NCBI RefSeq assembly: GCF_000688255.1
Contig: NZ_JHYS01000020.1
Coordinates: 1 to 44,118 of the forward strand
DNA length: 44,118 nucleotides
Source of the DNA: Simplicispira psychrophila DSM 11588
Lineage (GTDB): Bacteria > Pseudomonadota > Gammaproteobacteria > Burkholderiales > Burkholderiaceae_C
Reading direction: 5' to 3'
Shown here: positions 35,112 to 43,273 of the stretch, one piece after another
Numbering within the stretch: position 1 is the stretch's first letter
Layout of the letters: each line of letters begins with the position of its first letter
The notes under the pieces: model-generated
What the model was told of the DNA's origin: nothing
The model's input: only the letters and a program-made list of their open reading frames with translations
The model's database searches: none
Made by a program: the position numbers and the translations under genes

Positions 35112-37187
35112 TTACGCGCTCGGGGCCATTGGCCAGGGGAGTTGGCGTGCTTGGCGCCGCAGGGCGTGCAATGGCATGTGGGCGTGGCTGACCGGGGCGT
35201 AGCGCAGGGACTCCAGTTGCAGCAGCCACTGCGCCAGCGGATCGGCGCTGGTACCAAAGTGCGCTCGCGCCAAGCGCGCCATGGTGCGCGGCGGGGTGCT
35301 GTCAGGCAGGCTCAAGCCTGCGCGCGCTAAGCGCTGGCGGGTGCGCTGCAGCAGCCGCAGCCAGGGATCGTGCTGGCGCCGCTCCCACAGCGCCCAGACG
35401 GCGCCAGCCAGCGCCACCGCGCCCACCAGGCTGGCCAGCAGGCGCGCCAGGTCTTGCCCACTGGGCGCCTCAAAGCCCAGCGCCTTGAGCAGGTTGAGCT
35501 GGCGCGTTTGGGTGTAATTCAGTACCCACTGGTTCCAGTGGTTGTTCACCGCCTCCCAGACGGCGCGCAGGTGCTGCGCCATGCCGGGGCTGATGACAGC
35601 GCCCATGGCGTTGCCAAAGGCGCTGCGCGGTGCCAACAGGCGCTGAAACTGCCCCACGCGCCCGGGTGAGACGGCGCCGGTCGGATCGACGCGCACCCAG
35701 CCGCGCCCGGCGATCCACACTTCGGTCCAGGCATGGGCGTCGCTTTGGCGCACCGTCCAGTAGCCATCGACGCTGTTGCGCTCGCCGCCTTGGTAGCCGG
35801 TAACGATGCGCGCCGGGACGTCGGCCGCGCGCATCAGTACGGCGAAGGCGGAGGCGATGTGCTCGCAAAAACCGGCTTTTTTATCAAACCAGAACTCGTC
35901 AGCGGTGTGCTCGCCATAGATGCCGGGCTCCAGCGTGTATGCGTAGTCCCCGGTGCGCAACAGCGTGAGAGCCGCCTCGATCAGCGCTGGCGTGCCGCCC
36001 TGGACTAGGGCGGGATCGGCCAGCAGTTGCTGCGCCAGCGCCCGGGTGCGCGGGTTCGAACCCTTGGGCAGGCGTGAGAACAAGCGCAGTGGGTCCATTG
36101 CCTTGGCGTTATCGGCGCGCTCCAGTGGACCGTAGCGAAACTGTGGGTAGCTGGTGGCGCGGTAGCGCGTGACTTCGGTGATCGGGCGCGTGGTCAACCA
36201 CTGCAGGTCGTTGCCCATGAACACCCCGGTGCCACGGATGTCGGGCCGCTCGGGCGCTGCGTCCAGCACCAGCAGCCACGGGCGACGGTGGGGCTCCAGG
36301 GTGACGGCGTAGTGCAGCGGCTCACCCTGCACCTGCAGGTGGGCGGCGGCTGCAGCGTTGGCGGTCCTCGAATCGGCCACCCAGGCTGGGCCGTTTTCCA
36401 GAGAGCTACTGCGCCAGTTGCGCCCGTCAAACTGTCCCAGCACCGGGCCGCGAAAGTACAGCTGGGACTGCGGCGGTGCCGCGTTGCCGGGGGTATCAAA
36501 CAGCACCCGCAGGGCGACGCTGTCGTCCAGCGCCAGCGCGGCAATGTGGCCCACTTGCATGCTGCCCGACAGCCCGGAGCGCCCGACCCGATCATCGCTG
36601 GGCATGCCCCACAGCGGCGCCATGCGCGGAAACAGCACAAACAGCGCCAGCATGATCGGCGCGCCCAGCAGCGCCATGCGCGCCGCCATGCGCAGCGACT
36701 GCGCCAGCGGCGGGCGCCCGACCGGCAGGTGGGCGTTGACCAGCGCCGTCAGCAGGCCGAGCAGACCAATCAGCATGGCAGCGGCCACGGCCAGCGATTG
36801 CGAGAAGAAAAAATTGCTGAGCAGGGTGAAGAAGCCCAAGAAGAAAATCACCATGGCGTCGCGCCGCGCGCGCATCTCCAGCGTTTTGAGTCCTAGCAAG
36901 ATCACGATGAGCGTGACGCCAGGGTCGCGGCCGATGATGGTGCGGTAGGTGGCCCAAGTGGCGGCGACCGCCAGGCCCAGCAGCAGCATCGCCACCCAGG
37001 AGCGTGGCAGCGGGTGCCCGCGCCAGGCCAACACGCCGCGCCATAACAGCAAGCCGGCAGCAAAAGCGCTGGCCCACAGCGGCAAATGGGCGCTTTGCGG
37101 AGCGATCACCCAAGCAATGACCAGCAACAAAAACAGCGTGTCGCGGGCCTCGCGGGGCAGGGCAGTGAGCGTTTGGCGCAGGCGCAT
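35112..37187 (-). CDS. tgpA: TgpA-type transmembrane transglutaminase-like protein
   Basis: A 691-residue inner-membrane protein with a periplasmic transglutaminase-like domain. The N-terminal DUF3488 part has about six membrane segments (within 15-190), followed by a periplasmic region and the transglutaminase fold, then a membrane segment near residue 590 and a short cytoplasmic tail. The catalytic triad is visible: Cys441 (KKAGFCEHIASAFAVLMR), His485 (QSDAHAWTEVW) and Asp501 (VRVDPTGAVSP). Pseudomonas TgpA is essential, with a role in envelope biogenesis. The moxR, DUF58 and tgpA order is a conserved unit. Confidence 0.92.
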   Translation of the reverse strand: MRLRQTLTALPREARDTLFLLLVIAWVIAPQSAHLPLWASAFAAGLLLWRGVLAWRGHPLPRSWVAMLLLGLAVAATWATYRTIIGRDPGVTLIVILLGLKTLEMRARRDAMVIFFLGFFTLLSNFFFSQSLAVAAAMLIGLLGLLTALVNAHLPVGRPPLAQSLRMAARMALLGAPIMLALFVLFPRMAPLWGMPSDDRVGRSGLSGSMQVGHIAALALDDSVALRVLFDTPGNAAPPQSQLYFRGPVLGQFDGRNWRSSSLENGPAWVADSRTANAAAAAHLQVQGEPLHYAVTLEPHRRPWLLVLDAAPERPDIRGTGVFMGNDLQWLTTRPITEVTRYRATSYPQFRYGPLERADNAKAMDPLRLFSRLPKGSNPRTRALAQQLLADPALVQGGTPALIEAALTLLRTGDYAYTLEPGIYGEHTADEFWFDKKAGFCEHIASAFAVLMRAADVPARIVTGYQGGERNSVDGYWTVRQSDAHAWTEVWIAGRGWVRVDPTGAVSPGRVGQFQRLLAPRSAFGNAMGAVISPGMAQHLRAVWEAVNNHWNQWVLNYTQTRQLNLLKALGFEAPSGQDLARLLASLVGAVALAGAVWALWERRQHDPWLRLLQRTRQRLARAGLSLPDSTPPRTMARLARAHFGTSADPLAQWLLQLESLRYAPVSHAHMPLHALRRQARQLPWPMAPSA

Positions 37188-37226
37188 GGGCGGGCTTTTA
37201 AAGGAAAAGGAGCATTCAATGCGCTA

Positions 37227-37280
37227 CTATATATATAGCTAATACCGCTTTTATATAAAGGGCTAGAGGCTTATTTAATA
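37227..37280 (+). repeat. Dispersed 3'-flank repeat, copy G
   Basis: Arms are TATATAGCTAATACCGCTTT and GGGCTAGAGGCTTATTTAAT around a short AT-rich centre; ATAGCT is at 37235-37240. It overlaps the stop codon of the DUF58 gene (37277-37275, minus strand), so the repeat supplies that gene's terminal codons, and lies between DUF58 and tgpA. Confidence 0.8.
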
Positions 37281-38237
37281 CAAAGCTAATGCCTGCAGGC
37301 AGCGCTGGCGTTGCGCGGCGCCATGGTCGGGGGCGATGTCTGCATTGGGCAGGCGCAGGCCGTAGTCCAGTCCGAGGCGCTCGGCCTCCAGCACCCAGGC
37401 CGTCAGGCGTGACAGGCGTGCTTCGGGGTCTTGCAGGCCGGTGCGCTCGGGCGACAGCCACAGCTGGCTGCGCTGCAGGTGTTCGGCATCGCGGCTGACC
37501 AGGTGGTCGCTGCCCCGGGCAAAGGCCTGTGCGGCTTTTTTCCAGACCACCAGTTTGAGCGGGTCGCCCCGGCGGTAGGCGCGCACACCGTCAAAGTCGC
37601 CACTGCCCTGGCTGGCACTGCTGGCGGTGCTGCCGGCGCTGGGTTCGCCCAGCGGCAGCGGCGGGGGGGGGGGTTCGGGGGTTGGGTAGATCAGCAGCTG
37701 CACTGCGGGCCGCCACAGCGCCCAGACGCGAAAGGTGCCCAGCGGAAAACGCGTTTCTGCCGTCAGCAGCGGCGCAGTGTTGAGGCCGCGGCGCGGCGCC
37801 GTAAACGCCACCTCAACGCTGGCGCTGCCCTGGGCCGGCACGTCGCTAAAGGCCCACTGGCCGCTGCCATGGACCGCCATTCCAATACCAAAGCGCGCAT
37901 TGCGCCGGGTGCTGGTCAGTTGTACTTCCAGTAAGCTGCTGTGGCCCAGAAACTGCGGCTCGGGTGGTTTCAGGTGCAGGCCCATGCCGCGCAGCGTGGC
38001 GTGGCTGATGTGCATGGCGACCACCGCGCTGCCGGCGAGCAGAAAGGTCAGCAAATAGCCCAGGTTGAGCTGAAAGTTGATCGACGTCACCAGCAGCACC
38101 AGCAGGGTCAGCGCCAGCATCCAGCCGGCGCCGGTGGGCACGATGTAGACGTTGCGCTGCGTCAGTTGCAGACTGTCCTGGCGCGGCAGGCGGGACTGCC
38201 ACCAGCGGGTGAGGCGGCTGCGCAGGTTCAAGTCCAT
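37275..38237 (-). CDS. DUF58 protein (MoxR-associated)
   Basis: A 320-residue protein with two N-terminal membrane segments (about 37-55 and 58-76) and a C-terminal DUF58 region. The family motif reads GDFDGVRAYRRGDPLKLVVWKKAA. DUF58 proteins pair with MoxR ATPases, probably in assembly or activation of envelope or secreted factors. The ATG at 38237 overlaps the moxR stop (TGATG). A proline run (about residues 186-194) is coded by an 11-base homopolymer (G11 at 37663-37673 on the plus strand), a likely slippage site. The last codons and stop come from repeat copy G. Confidence 0.9.
   Translation of the reverse strand: MDLNLRSRLTRWWQSRLPRQDSLQLTQRNVYIVPTGAGWMLALTLLVLLVTSINFQLNLGYLLTFLLAGSAVVAMHISHATLRGMGLHLKPPEPQFLGHSSLLEVQLTSTRRNARFGIGMAVHGSGQWAFSDVPAQGSASVEVAFTAPRRGLNTAPLLTAETRFPLGTFRVWALWRPAVQLLIYPTPEPPPPPLPLGEPSAGSTASSASQGSGDFDGVRAYRRGDPLKLVVWKKAAQAFARGSDHLVSRDAEHLQRSQLWLSPERTGLQDPEARLSRLTAWVLEAERLGLDYGLRLPNADIAPDHGAAQRQRCLQALALY
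37663..37673 (+). repeat. 11-base poly-G tract inside the DUF58 gene
   Basis: Eleven consecutive G on the plus strand (C on the coding strand), followed by TTCGGGG. In the present frame it codes Pro residues of a linker. A change of one base would frameshift and truncate DUF58, so this is a candidate contingency locus, or a sequencing-error hotspot. Confidence 0.85.
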
Positions 38238-39157
38238 CAAGGCAAAGGCACCGCGTCCACCATGGCCTGCACCTGTGCCACGGCGCCGCGCCCGGCGCTG
38301 CCTACGGGCACCAAACGGTGGGCAATGGTTTGCGCCAGGATGGCCTGCACATCGTCTGGGGCGACGTAATCGCGTCCGCTGATCAGCGCCTGCGCCTTGG
38401 CGGCGCGCACCAGCGCAATGCCGGCGCGCGGCGACAAGCCCTGCACAAACCACTGGCCCGAGCGCGTGGCGGCAATCAGGTCTTGCACATAGTTGAGCAG
38501 CGGATCGGCCGCGTGCACCGCCAGCACCTGTTGCTGTAGCGCGGCCAGTTCACCTTCTGCCAGCAGCGCGGGCAAGGTGGCGGCCATATGGCGCCGGTCG
38601 CTGCCGGCCAGCAACATGCGCTCGGCAGCGCGGTCCGGGTAGCCGAGCGAGATGCGCATCAGAAAGCGGTCCAGCTGCGATTCCGGCAGGGCGTAGGTGC
38701 CCAGTTGGTCGTGCGGATTTTGCGTGGCGATGACAAAAAACGGCTGCGGCAGGGCGCGGGTTGCGCCTTCCACCGTGACCTGTTTTTCTTCCATGGCTTC
38801 AAGCAGGGCGCTTTGCGTTTTCGGGCTGGCGCGGTTGATTTCGTCGGCCAGCAACACCTGGGCAAATACCGGGCCAGGGTGGAAGACAAAAGCTTCTTTG
38901 CCACGCTCGTAGACCGACAGACCAATGAGGTCGCTGGGCATCAAATCAGCGGTGAATTGCACACGCGCAAATTGCAGTCCGAAGGAATGTGATAAAGCGT
39001 GTGCCAGTGTGGTTTTGCCGACGCCGGGTACGTCCTCAATGAGCAGATGGCCGCCGGCCAAAAGACAGGCCACACAGTCTTGCACACGGGCGTTTTTACC
39101 CACAATCACCGTGTTAAGCTGTTCCAAAAGAGAGTTTATTTTGTGCTGTGCTTGCAT
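38237..39157 (-). CDS. MoxR-family AAA+ ATPase
   Basis: A 306-residue AAA+ ATPase thought to act as a chaperone with DUF58 and associated membrane proteins. Walker A is DVPGVGKTT (42-50), Walker B is LLADEINRASPKTQSALLEAMEE, sensor 1 is FFVIATQNPHDQLGTYALPE, and the arginine finger and lid follow (SQLDRFLMRISLGYP). It is the first gene of the minus-strand unit moxR, DUF58, tgpA, mltB, yadG, yadH. Its start faces the HDAC-like gene 40 bases away, so their promoters overlap or sit within the neighbouring coding region. Confidence 0.93.
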   Translation of the reverse strand: MQAQHKINSLLEQLNTVIVGKNARVQDCVACLLAGGHLLIEDVPGVGKTTLAHALSHSFGLQFARVQFTADLMPSDLIGLSVYERGKEAFVFHPGPVFAQVLLADEINRASPKTQSALLEAMEEKQVTVEGATRALPQPFFVIATQNPHDQLGTYALPESQLDRFLMRISLGYPDRAAERMLLAGSDRRHMAATLPALLAEGELAALQQQVLAVHAADPLLNYVQDLIAATRSGQWFVQGLSPRAGIALVRAAKAQALISGRDYVAPDDVQAILAQTIAHRLVPVGSAGRGAVAQVQAMVDAVPLP

Positions 39158-39197
39158 GGTGTGACGTTATACGAAAACTACAGATGGGGACATAAGT

Positions 39198-40151
39198 GTG
39201 AGCAAAACTGGCTATTTCACCCACCGCGACTGCTGGAAACACGAGATGGGCCCGGGTCACCCCGAGTGCCCGGAGCGGCTTGATGCTATCGAAGACCGGC
39301 TGCTGGTCAGCGGCGTTTTCGATGCCCTGGAGCGCTACGACGCGCCGCAGGCCGCTGCCGCCGATCTGGAACTGGCGCACGACCGAATGCATGTGGCCGT
39401 CATGCGCGGTTACTCCGAATTGCTGGCCGAAGAAGTGCTGGCCGGTGGTCCCGAGTTTTCCCAGATCGATCCTGATACCTCCATCAATGTGCACACTTGG
39501 AACGCTGCGCTGCGCTCGGCCGGTGCTGGCATGGCTGCCACCGACGCCGTGATGGCCGGCGAGATTGAAAACGCCTTTTGCGCCGTGCGTCCCCCGGGCC
39601 ACCACGCCACCCGTAACAAGGCGCAGGGTTTCTGCTTTTTCAACAACGTCGCCATCGCTGCCAAGTACGCCCTGGAGCGCTACCACCTGCAGCGCGTCGC
39701 GGTGGTGGACTTTGACGTGCACCATGGCGATGGCACCGAAAACATTCTGGCGGGCGACATGCGCGCCCTGATGGTCGGCATCTTCCAGCACCCGTTTTAT
39801 CCGTTCTGCGGTGACCAGAATCCGGCGGCCAATATGGTCAACGTGCCCATTCCGGCGTATACGCGCGGCATGGAGATCCGCGAAATGATCGAGATGGCGT
39901 GGATCCCGCGCTTGGAAGAGTTCCAGCCCGAGATGATTTTCATCAGCGCCGGTTTTGACGGGCACCGCGAAGACGACATGGGCCAGCTCGGCCTGACCGA
40001 GCAGGACTTTGCCTGGATCACGCAGCGCATCAAAGACATTGCCAAGCGCTATTCCAAAGGCCGAATCGTCTCCCTGCTCGAAGGCGGTTACGTCATGAAC
40101 CCGTTGGCACGCAGCGTGGAAGCGCACATCCGCGTGCTGGCCGATTTGTAA
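39198..40151 (+). CDS. Histone deacetylase-family amidohydrolase
   Basis: A 317-residue zinc-dependent deacetylase-like enzyme of the arginase/HDAC fold. The active-site blocks are RPPGHHATRNKAQGFCFFNN (general-base His pair), VDFDVHHGDGTENI (zinc-binding Asp and His) and SAGFDGHRED (zinc-binding Asp). Bacterial members act on acetylpolyamines, acetoin-related or acyl-amide substrates; this one is not assignable. I chose the GTG at 39198 (MSKTGYFTHRDC), preceded by GGGGACA. It leads a plus-strand set with an enoyl-CoA hydratase and MscS (11- and 28-base gaps). Confidence 0.9.
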   Translation: MSKTGYFTHRDCWKHEMGPGHPECPERLDAIEDRLLVSGVFDALERYDAPQAAAADLELAHDRMHVAVMRGYSELLAEEVLAGGPEFSQIDPDTSINVHTWNAALRSAGAGMAATDAVMAGEIENAFCAVRPPGHHATRNKAQGFCFFNNVAIAAKYALERYHLQRVAVVDFDVHHGDGTENILAGDMRALMVGIFQHPFYPFCGDQNPAANMVNVPIPAYTRGMEIREMIEMAWIPRLEEFQPEMIFISAGFDGHREDDMGQLGLTEQDFAWITQRIKDIAKRYSKGRIVSLLEGGYVMNPLARSVEAHIRVLADL

Positions 40152-40162
40152 AGGACTCTTCC

Positions 40163-40978
40163 ATGACTGCACCTGTGGTTCCTGCCGCTCCCGCCGTCGC
40201 TGGCGACATGCCTTTGTGTGTGCGCCGCGATGCGCGCGGCGTCGTCACCCTGACGCTGAATGACAGCGCGCGCTTCAATGCGCTGGGCAGCGAGATGCTG
40301 GCGGCGCTGCAGCAGGCGCTCGACACCGTGGCGCAGGACGACAGCGTGCGCGTGGTGGTGCTGGCCGCCACGGGCAAGGCGTTTTGCGCCGGGCACAACC
40401 TGAAAGACATGGCGGCGCACCCCGAGCTGGCCTGGTACCAGCAACTGTTTGCCCAGTGCAGCCGCATGATGCTGAGCCTCCACAAGCTGCCGGTGCCGGT
40501 GATTGCACGCGTCCAGGGCATGGCCACGGCCGCCGGTTGCCAGCTGGTAGCACAGTGCGACCTGGCGGTGGCCGCCGACAGCGCCACTTTTGCCACCAGT
40601 GGTATCCACTACGGCCTGTTTTGCGCCACACCCAGCGTGCCTTTGTTGCGCAACGTGCCGGTCAAGCGCGCCATGGAAATGCTGCTGACAGGCGACTTCA
40701 TCGACGCACCGACGGCGCTGGCGCAGGGTCTATTGAACCGCGTGGTGCCAGCGGCAGCGCTCGATACCGAGGTCGAAAAATTGGTGCAATCGATTTTGCA
40801 AAAGCCGCGCGTGGCCCTTGCCATGGGCAAGGCGCTGGTTTACCAACAGCGCGAACTGGGGGTGGAGGCGGCCTACCAACTGGCCGGCCAGACCATGGCC
40901 ACCAACATGATGGATGCGGCTGCACAAGAGGGCGCGCAGGCATTCGCGGAAAAACGCCTCCCCACCTGGAAGCAGTGA
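40163..40978 (+). CDS. Enoyl-CoA hydratase/isomerase family protein
   Basis: A 271-residue crotonase-fold enzyme acting on acyl-CoA in the cytoplasm. Features include VTLTLNDSARFNALGSEML, the oxyanion-hole segment GKAFCAGHNLKDM, and GMATAAGCQLVAQCDLAVAAD. The usual second catalytic Glu position (E/D after GG in true ECH-1) is not obvious, and the GIHYGLFCATPSVPL segment resembles the ECHDC3-like subgroup, so precise activity is open. The ATG lies 11 bases after the deacetylase stop. Downstream etfBA would accept electrons from acyl-CoA dehydrogenases of the same pathways. Confidence 0.88.
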   Translation: MTAPVVPAAPAVAGDMPLCVRRDARGVVTLTLNDSARFNALGSEMLAALQQALDTVAQDDSVRVVVLAATGKAFCAGHNLKDMAAHPELAWYQQLFAQCSRMMLSLHKLPVPVIARVQGMATAAGCQLVAQCDLAVAADSATFATSGIHYGLFCATPSVPLLRNVPVKRAMEMLLTGDFIDAPTALAQGLLNRVVPAAALDTEVEKLVQSILQKPRVALAMGKALVYQQRELGVEAAYQLAGQTMATNMMDAAAQEGAQAFAEKRLPTWKQ

Positions 40979-41006
40979 TGCCCCGGCGCAGCTGCTGTTC
41001 GTCCTG

Positions 41007-42329
41007 ATGCTGCAAGACTTGAAGAGCTCACTGCACGCCCTGTTGCAGGCCGGTGTGCTGATCGAAATAGCCGTGCTGCTGGGTTGCGTCGGGCTGGCCT
41101 GGGGGCTGTCCACGTTGCTGCGCCGTGCCATGCGGCGCGTTTCCCCGGACTCGATTCTTTTTGGTCACAAGGTGTTTGATGGCGCGTTGTTTCCGCTGTT
41201 GCTGCTGGGGTTGACCTTGGTGGCGCGTGCTGTCTTGCAGCCGCTGATGGCGTTGGCGCTGTTCAAGCTGATCCTGCCGGTGCTGCTGTCACTTTCCCTC
41301 ATCCGCGTTGGTGCCAAGGTGCTGCAGGCCGCCTTTCCTGTGGCCCATGCGGTGCGGGTGATCGAGCACTCGCTGTCGTGGCTGGTCTGGTGTGCTGCGG
41401 TGCTGTGGATCACTGGTGTGCTGCCGCTGGTGCTGCAAGAGCTGGATGACATTTCCTGGAAAATCGGCAGCAGCCGTATGTCGCTGCGTACCCTGCTGGA
41501 TGGGATCATCCTAGCCGGCGTGGTGCTGCTGGTCGCCCTGTGGATCTCTTCCGTGCTGGAGTCGTGGTTGTTGCGCTCGGCCACCGGCGGCGCCTTGTCG
41601 CTGCGCAAGGCACTGAGCAATGCCGTGCGCGCCTTGCTGATCTTCATTGGCCTGATCGTGGCGCTGTCGGCGGTGGGCATTGACCTGACCACGCTGTCGG
41701 TGCTGGGCGGCGCCGTCGGTGTCGGTATTGGTTTGGGTCTGCAAAAACTGGCGGCCAACTACGTCAGCGGCTTTGTCATCCTGGCCGAGCGCAGCATCCG
41801 TATTGGCGACAACGTGCGCGTGGACAGTTTTGAGGGCCGCATCACCGCCATCAATGGACGCTACACACTGATCCAATCGACCAGTGGGCGCGAATCCATC
41901 GTGCCCAACGAGATGCTGATCACCAGCCGGGTAGAGAATTTATCGTTGGCGGACACGCGCGTCTGGCTGTCCACGGTGGTGAGCGTGGGCTATGACAGCG
42001 ATGTCGATCTGGTGATGCGCTTGCTGAAAGACGCAGCGCTGGCCGCCCCGCGCGTACTGCACGAGCCGGCGGCCCATGCGGCGCTGTCGGCCTTTGGTGC
42101 CGACGGGCTGGAGTTCACGCTTGGTTTCTGGATCGCCGATCCGGAAAACGGCGCGCTCGGCCTGCGCTCGCAGATCAACGTGGCCATCCTGCAGGCGCTG
42201 CGTGCGCATGGCATCGATATTCCGTACCCGCAACGTGTCGTGCACCTCCCGGCCGCCACCGTCGCCGCCTTGGCCGTCATGCCCCATCCCCCACCCAGTA
42301 CAACTACCGCCACCGATACGGGTCTATAA
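41007..42329 (+). CDS. MscS-family mechanosensitive ion channel
   Basis: A 440-residue inner-membrane channel with an N-terminal array of membrane segments (about 12-35, 50-115, 120-145, 165-190, 205-245). The pore helix and beta domain follow (GGAVGVGIGLGLQKLAANY, then SGFVILAERSIRIGDNV and INGRYTLIQSTSGRESIVPN). The cytoplasmic domain continues with VSVGYDSDVDLVMRLL. It is longer than E. coli MscS (286), with extra N-terminal helices like the YbdG/YnaI groups. The ATG at 41007 is 28 bases after the enoyl-CoA hydratase stop. The stop codon overlaps a TATAAT sequence. Confidence 0.92.
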   Translation: MLQDLKSSLHALLQAGVLIEIAVLLGCVGLAWGLSTLLRRAMRRVSPDSILFGHKVFDGALFPLLLLGLTLVARAVLQPLMALALFKLILPVLLSLSLIRVGAKVLQAAFPVAHAVRVIEHSLSWLVWCAAVLWITGVLPLVLQELDDISWKIGSSRMSLRTLLDGIILAGVVLLVALWISSVLESWLLRSATGGALSLRKALSNAVRALLIFIGLIVALSAVGIDLTTLSVLGGAVGVGIGLGLQKLAANYVSGFVILAERSIRIGDNVRVDSFEGRITAINGRYTLIQSTSGRESIVPNEMLITSRVENLSLADTRVWLSTVVSVGYDSDVDLVMRLLKDAALAAPRVLHEPAAHAALSAFGADGLEFTLGFWIADPENGALGLRSQINVAILQALRAHGIDIPYPQRVVHLPAATVAALAVMPHPPPSTTTATDTGL

Positions 42330-42330
42330 T
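42325..42330 (+). promoter_or_regulatory. Possible -10 box at the end of the MscS gene
   Basis: A perfect TATAAT straddles the MscS stop codon, about 136 bases before etfB. No good -35 lies 16-18 bases upstream, so it may be chance. A second weaker candidate, TAGAAT (42411-42416), lies nearer to etfB. Confidence 0.3.
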
Positions 42331-42423
42331 TTATAAAAAGCACGATCGTTCTTTTTTGTGCCTTGGTTTTACATAAGTGCCAGATGGCAGTGATGGGTTG
42401 CCGCCCGGCATAGAATGTTTCAG

Positions 42424-42439
42424 TTTACGTAAACGTCAA
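42424..42439. promoter_or_regulatory. Candidate MerR/LiuR-type operator upstream of etfB
   Basis: TTTACGTAAACGTCAA is an imperfect palindrome (7-2-7, one mismatch): TTGACGT-TT-ACGTAAA on the minus strand. It resembles LiuR-type operators known upstream of branched-chain amino-acid and fatty-acid catabolic genes in proteobacteria. It lies 26 bases before the etfB start and just downstream of TAGAAT. The binding factor is inferred. Confidence 0.45.
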
Positions 42440-42465
42440 TTCAATTAACTCTAGGAGCCGCAGCA

Positions 42466-43215
42466 ATGAAGGTTTTGGTCCCGGTCAAACGCGTGGTCGA
42501 CTACAACGTGAAAGTTCGAGTGAAGTCGGACGGCACGGGTATGGACATCGCCAACGTCAAGATGAGCATGAACCCCTTTGACGAAATCGCTGTCGAAGAG
42601 GCCGTGCGCTTGAAAGAAAAAGGCGTGGTCACCGAAGTGATTGCCGTCTCCTGCGGCGATGCCAAGTGCCAGGAAACGCTGCGCACTGCCATGGCCATTG
42701 GCGCCGACCGCGCCATCCTGGTGCAGACCGATGCCGAACTCCAGCCGCTGGCCGTGGCCAAGCTCTTGAAAGCGCTGGTCGATAAAGAGCAGCCCGGCTT
42801 GATCATCCTGGGCAAGCAAGCCATTGACGACGACGCCAACCAGACCGGCCAGATGCTGGCGGCGCTGGCGGATCTGCCCCAGGGCACCTTTGCCAGCAAG
42901 GTGGAAGTGTTGGGCGAGAGCGTGCAAGTGACGCGCGAAGTCGATGGCGGCCTGGAAACGCTCTCGCTGAGCCTGCCGGCGGTGATCACCACCGACCTGC
43001 GCCTGAACGAGCCGCGCTACGTGACGCTGCCCAACATCATGAAGGCGAAAAAGAAACCGCTCGACACCTTCACCCCGCAAGACTTGGGTGTGGACGTGAG
43101 CGCGCGCCTCAAAACCCTCAAAGTATCCGAGCCGCCCCAGCGCGGCGCTGGCATCAAGGTGCCCGACGTGGCCACGCTGGTCGAGAAACTCAAGAACGTG
43201 GCCAAGGTCCTGTAA
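42466..43215 (+). CDS. etfB: Electron transfer flavoprotein beta subunit
   Basis: Partner of EtfA in the soluble FAD/AMP carrier that moves electrons from acyl-CoA and other dehydrogenases to ETF:quinone oxidoreductase. The 249-residue protein starts [20 protein letters not shown] and has [40 protein letters not shown] and the dehydrogenase-recognition stretch near [21 protein letters not shown] ribosome site (AGGAGC) precedes the ATG. etfA follows 58 bases later. Confidence 0.95.
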   Translation: MKVLVPVKRVVDYNVKVRVKSDGTGMDIANVKMSMNPFDEIAVEEAVRLKEKGVVTEVIAVSCGDAKCQETLRTAMAIGADRAILVQTDAELQPLAVAKLLKALVDKEQPGLIILGKQAIDDDANQTGQMLAALADLPQGTFASKVEVLGESVQVTREVDGGLETLSLSLPAVITTDLRLNEPRYVTLPNIMKAKKKPLDTFTPQDLGVDVSARLKTLKVSEPPQRGAGIKVPDVATLVEKLKNVAKVL

Positions 43216-43273
43216 AGCGCCAGCGCACGCACCCCCTGTCCATGACTGAACAAGCTATTTGGAAACCCACACC

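Noticed and set aside
36050-36064. GGGTTCGAACCC, which looks like the T-loop of a tRNA
   Set aside because: It lies within the intact tgpA gene, and no acceptor or anticodon stems can be found around it.
42330-42365. AAAAAGCACGATCGTTCTTTTTTG as a terminator after the MscS gene
   Set aside because: The GCAC/GTGC pairing is only 4 bp with a large loop, too weak to call an intrinsic terminator.
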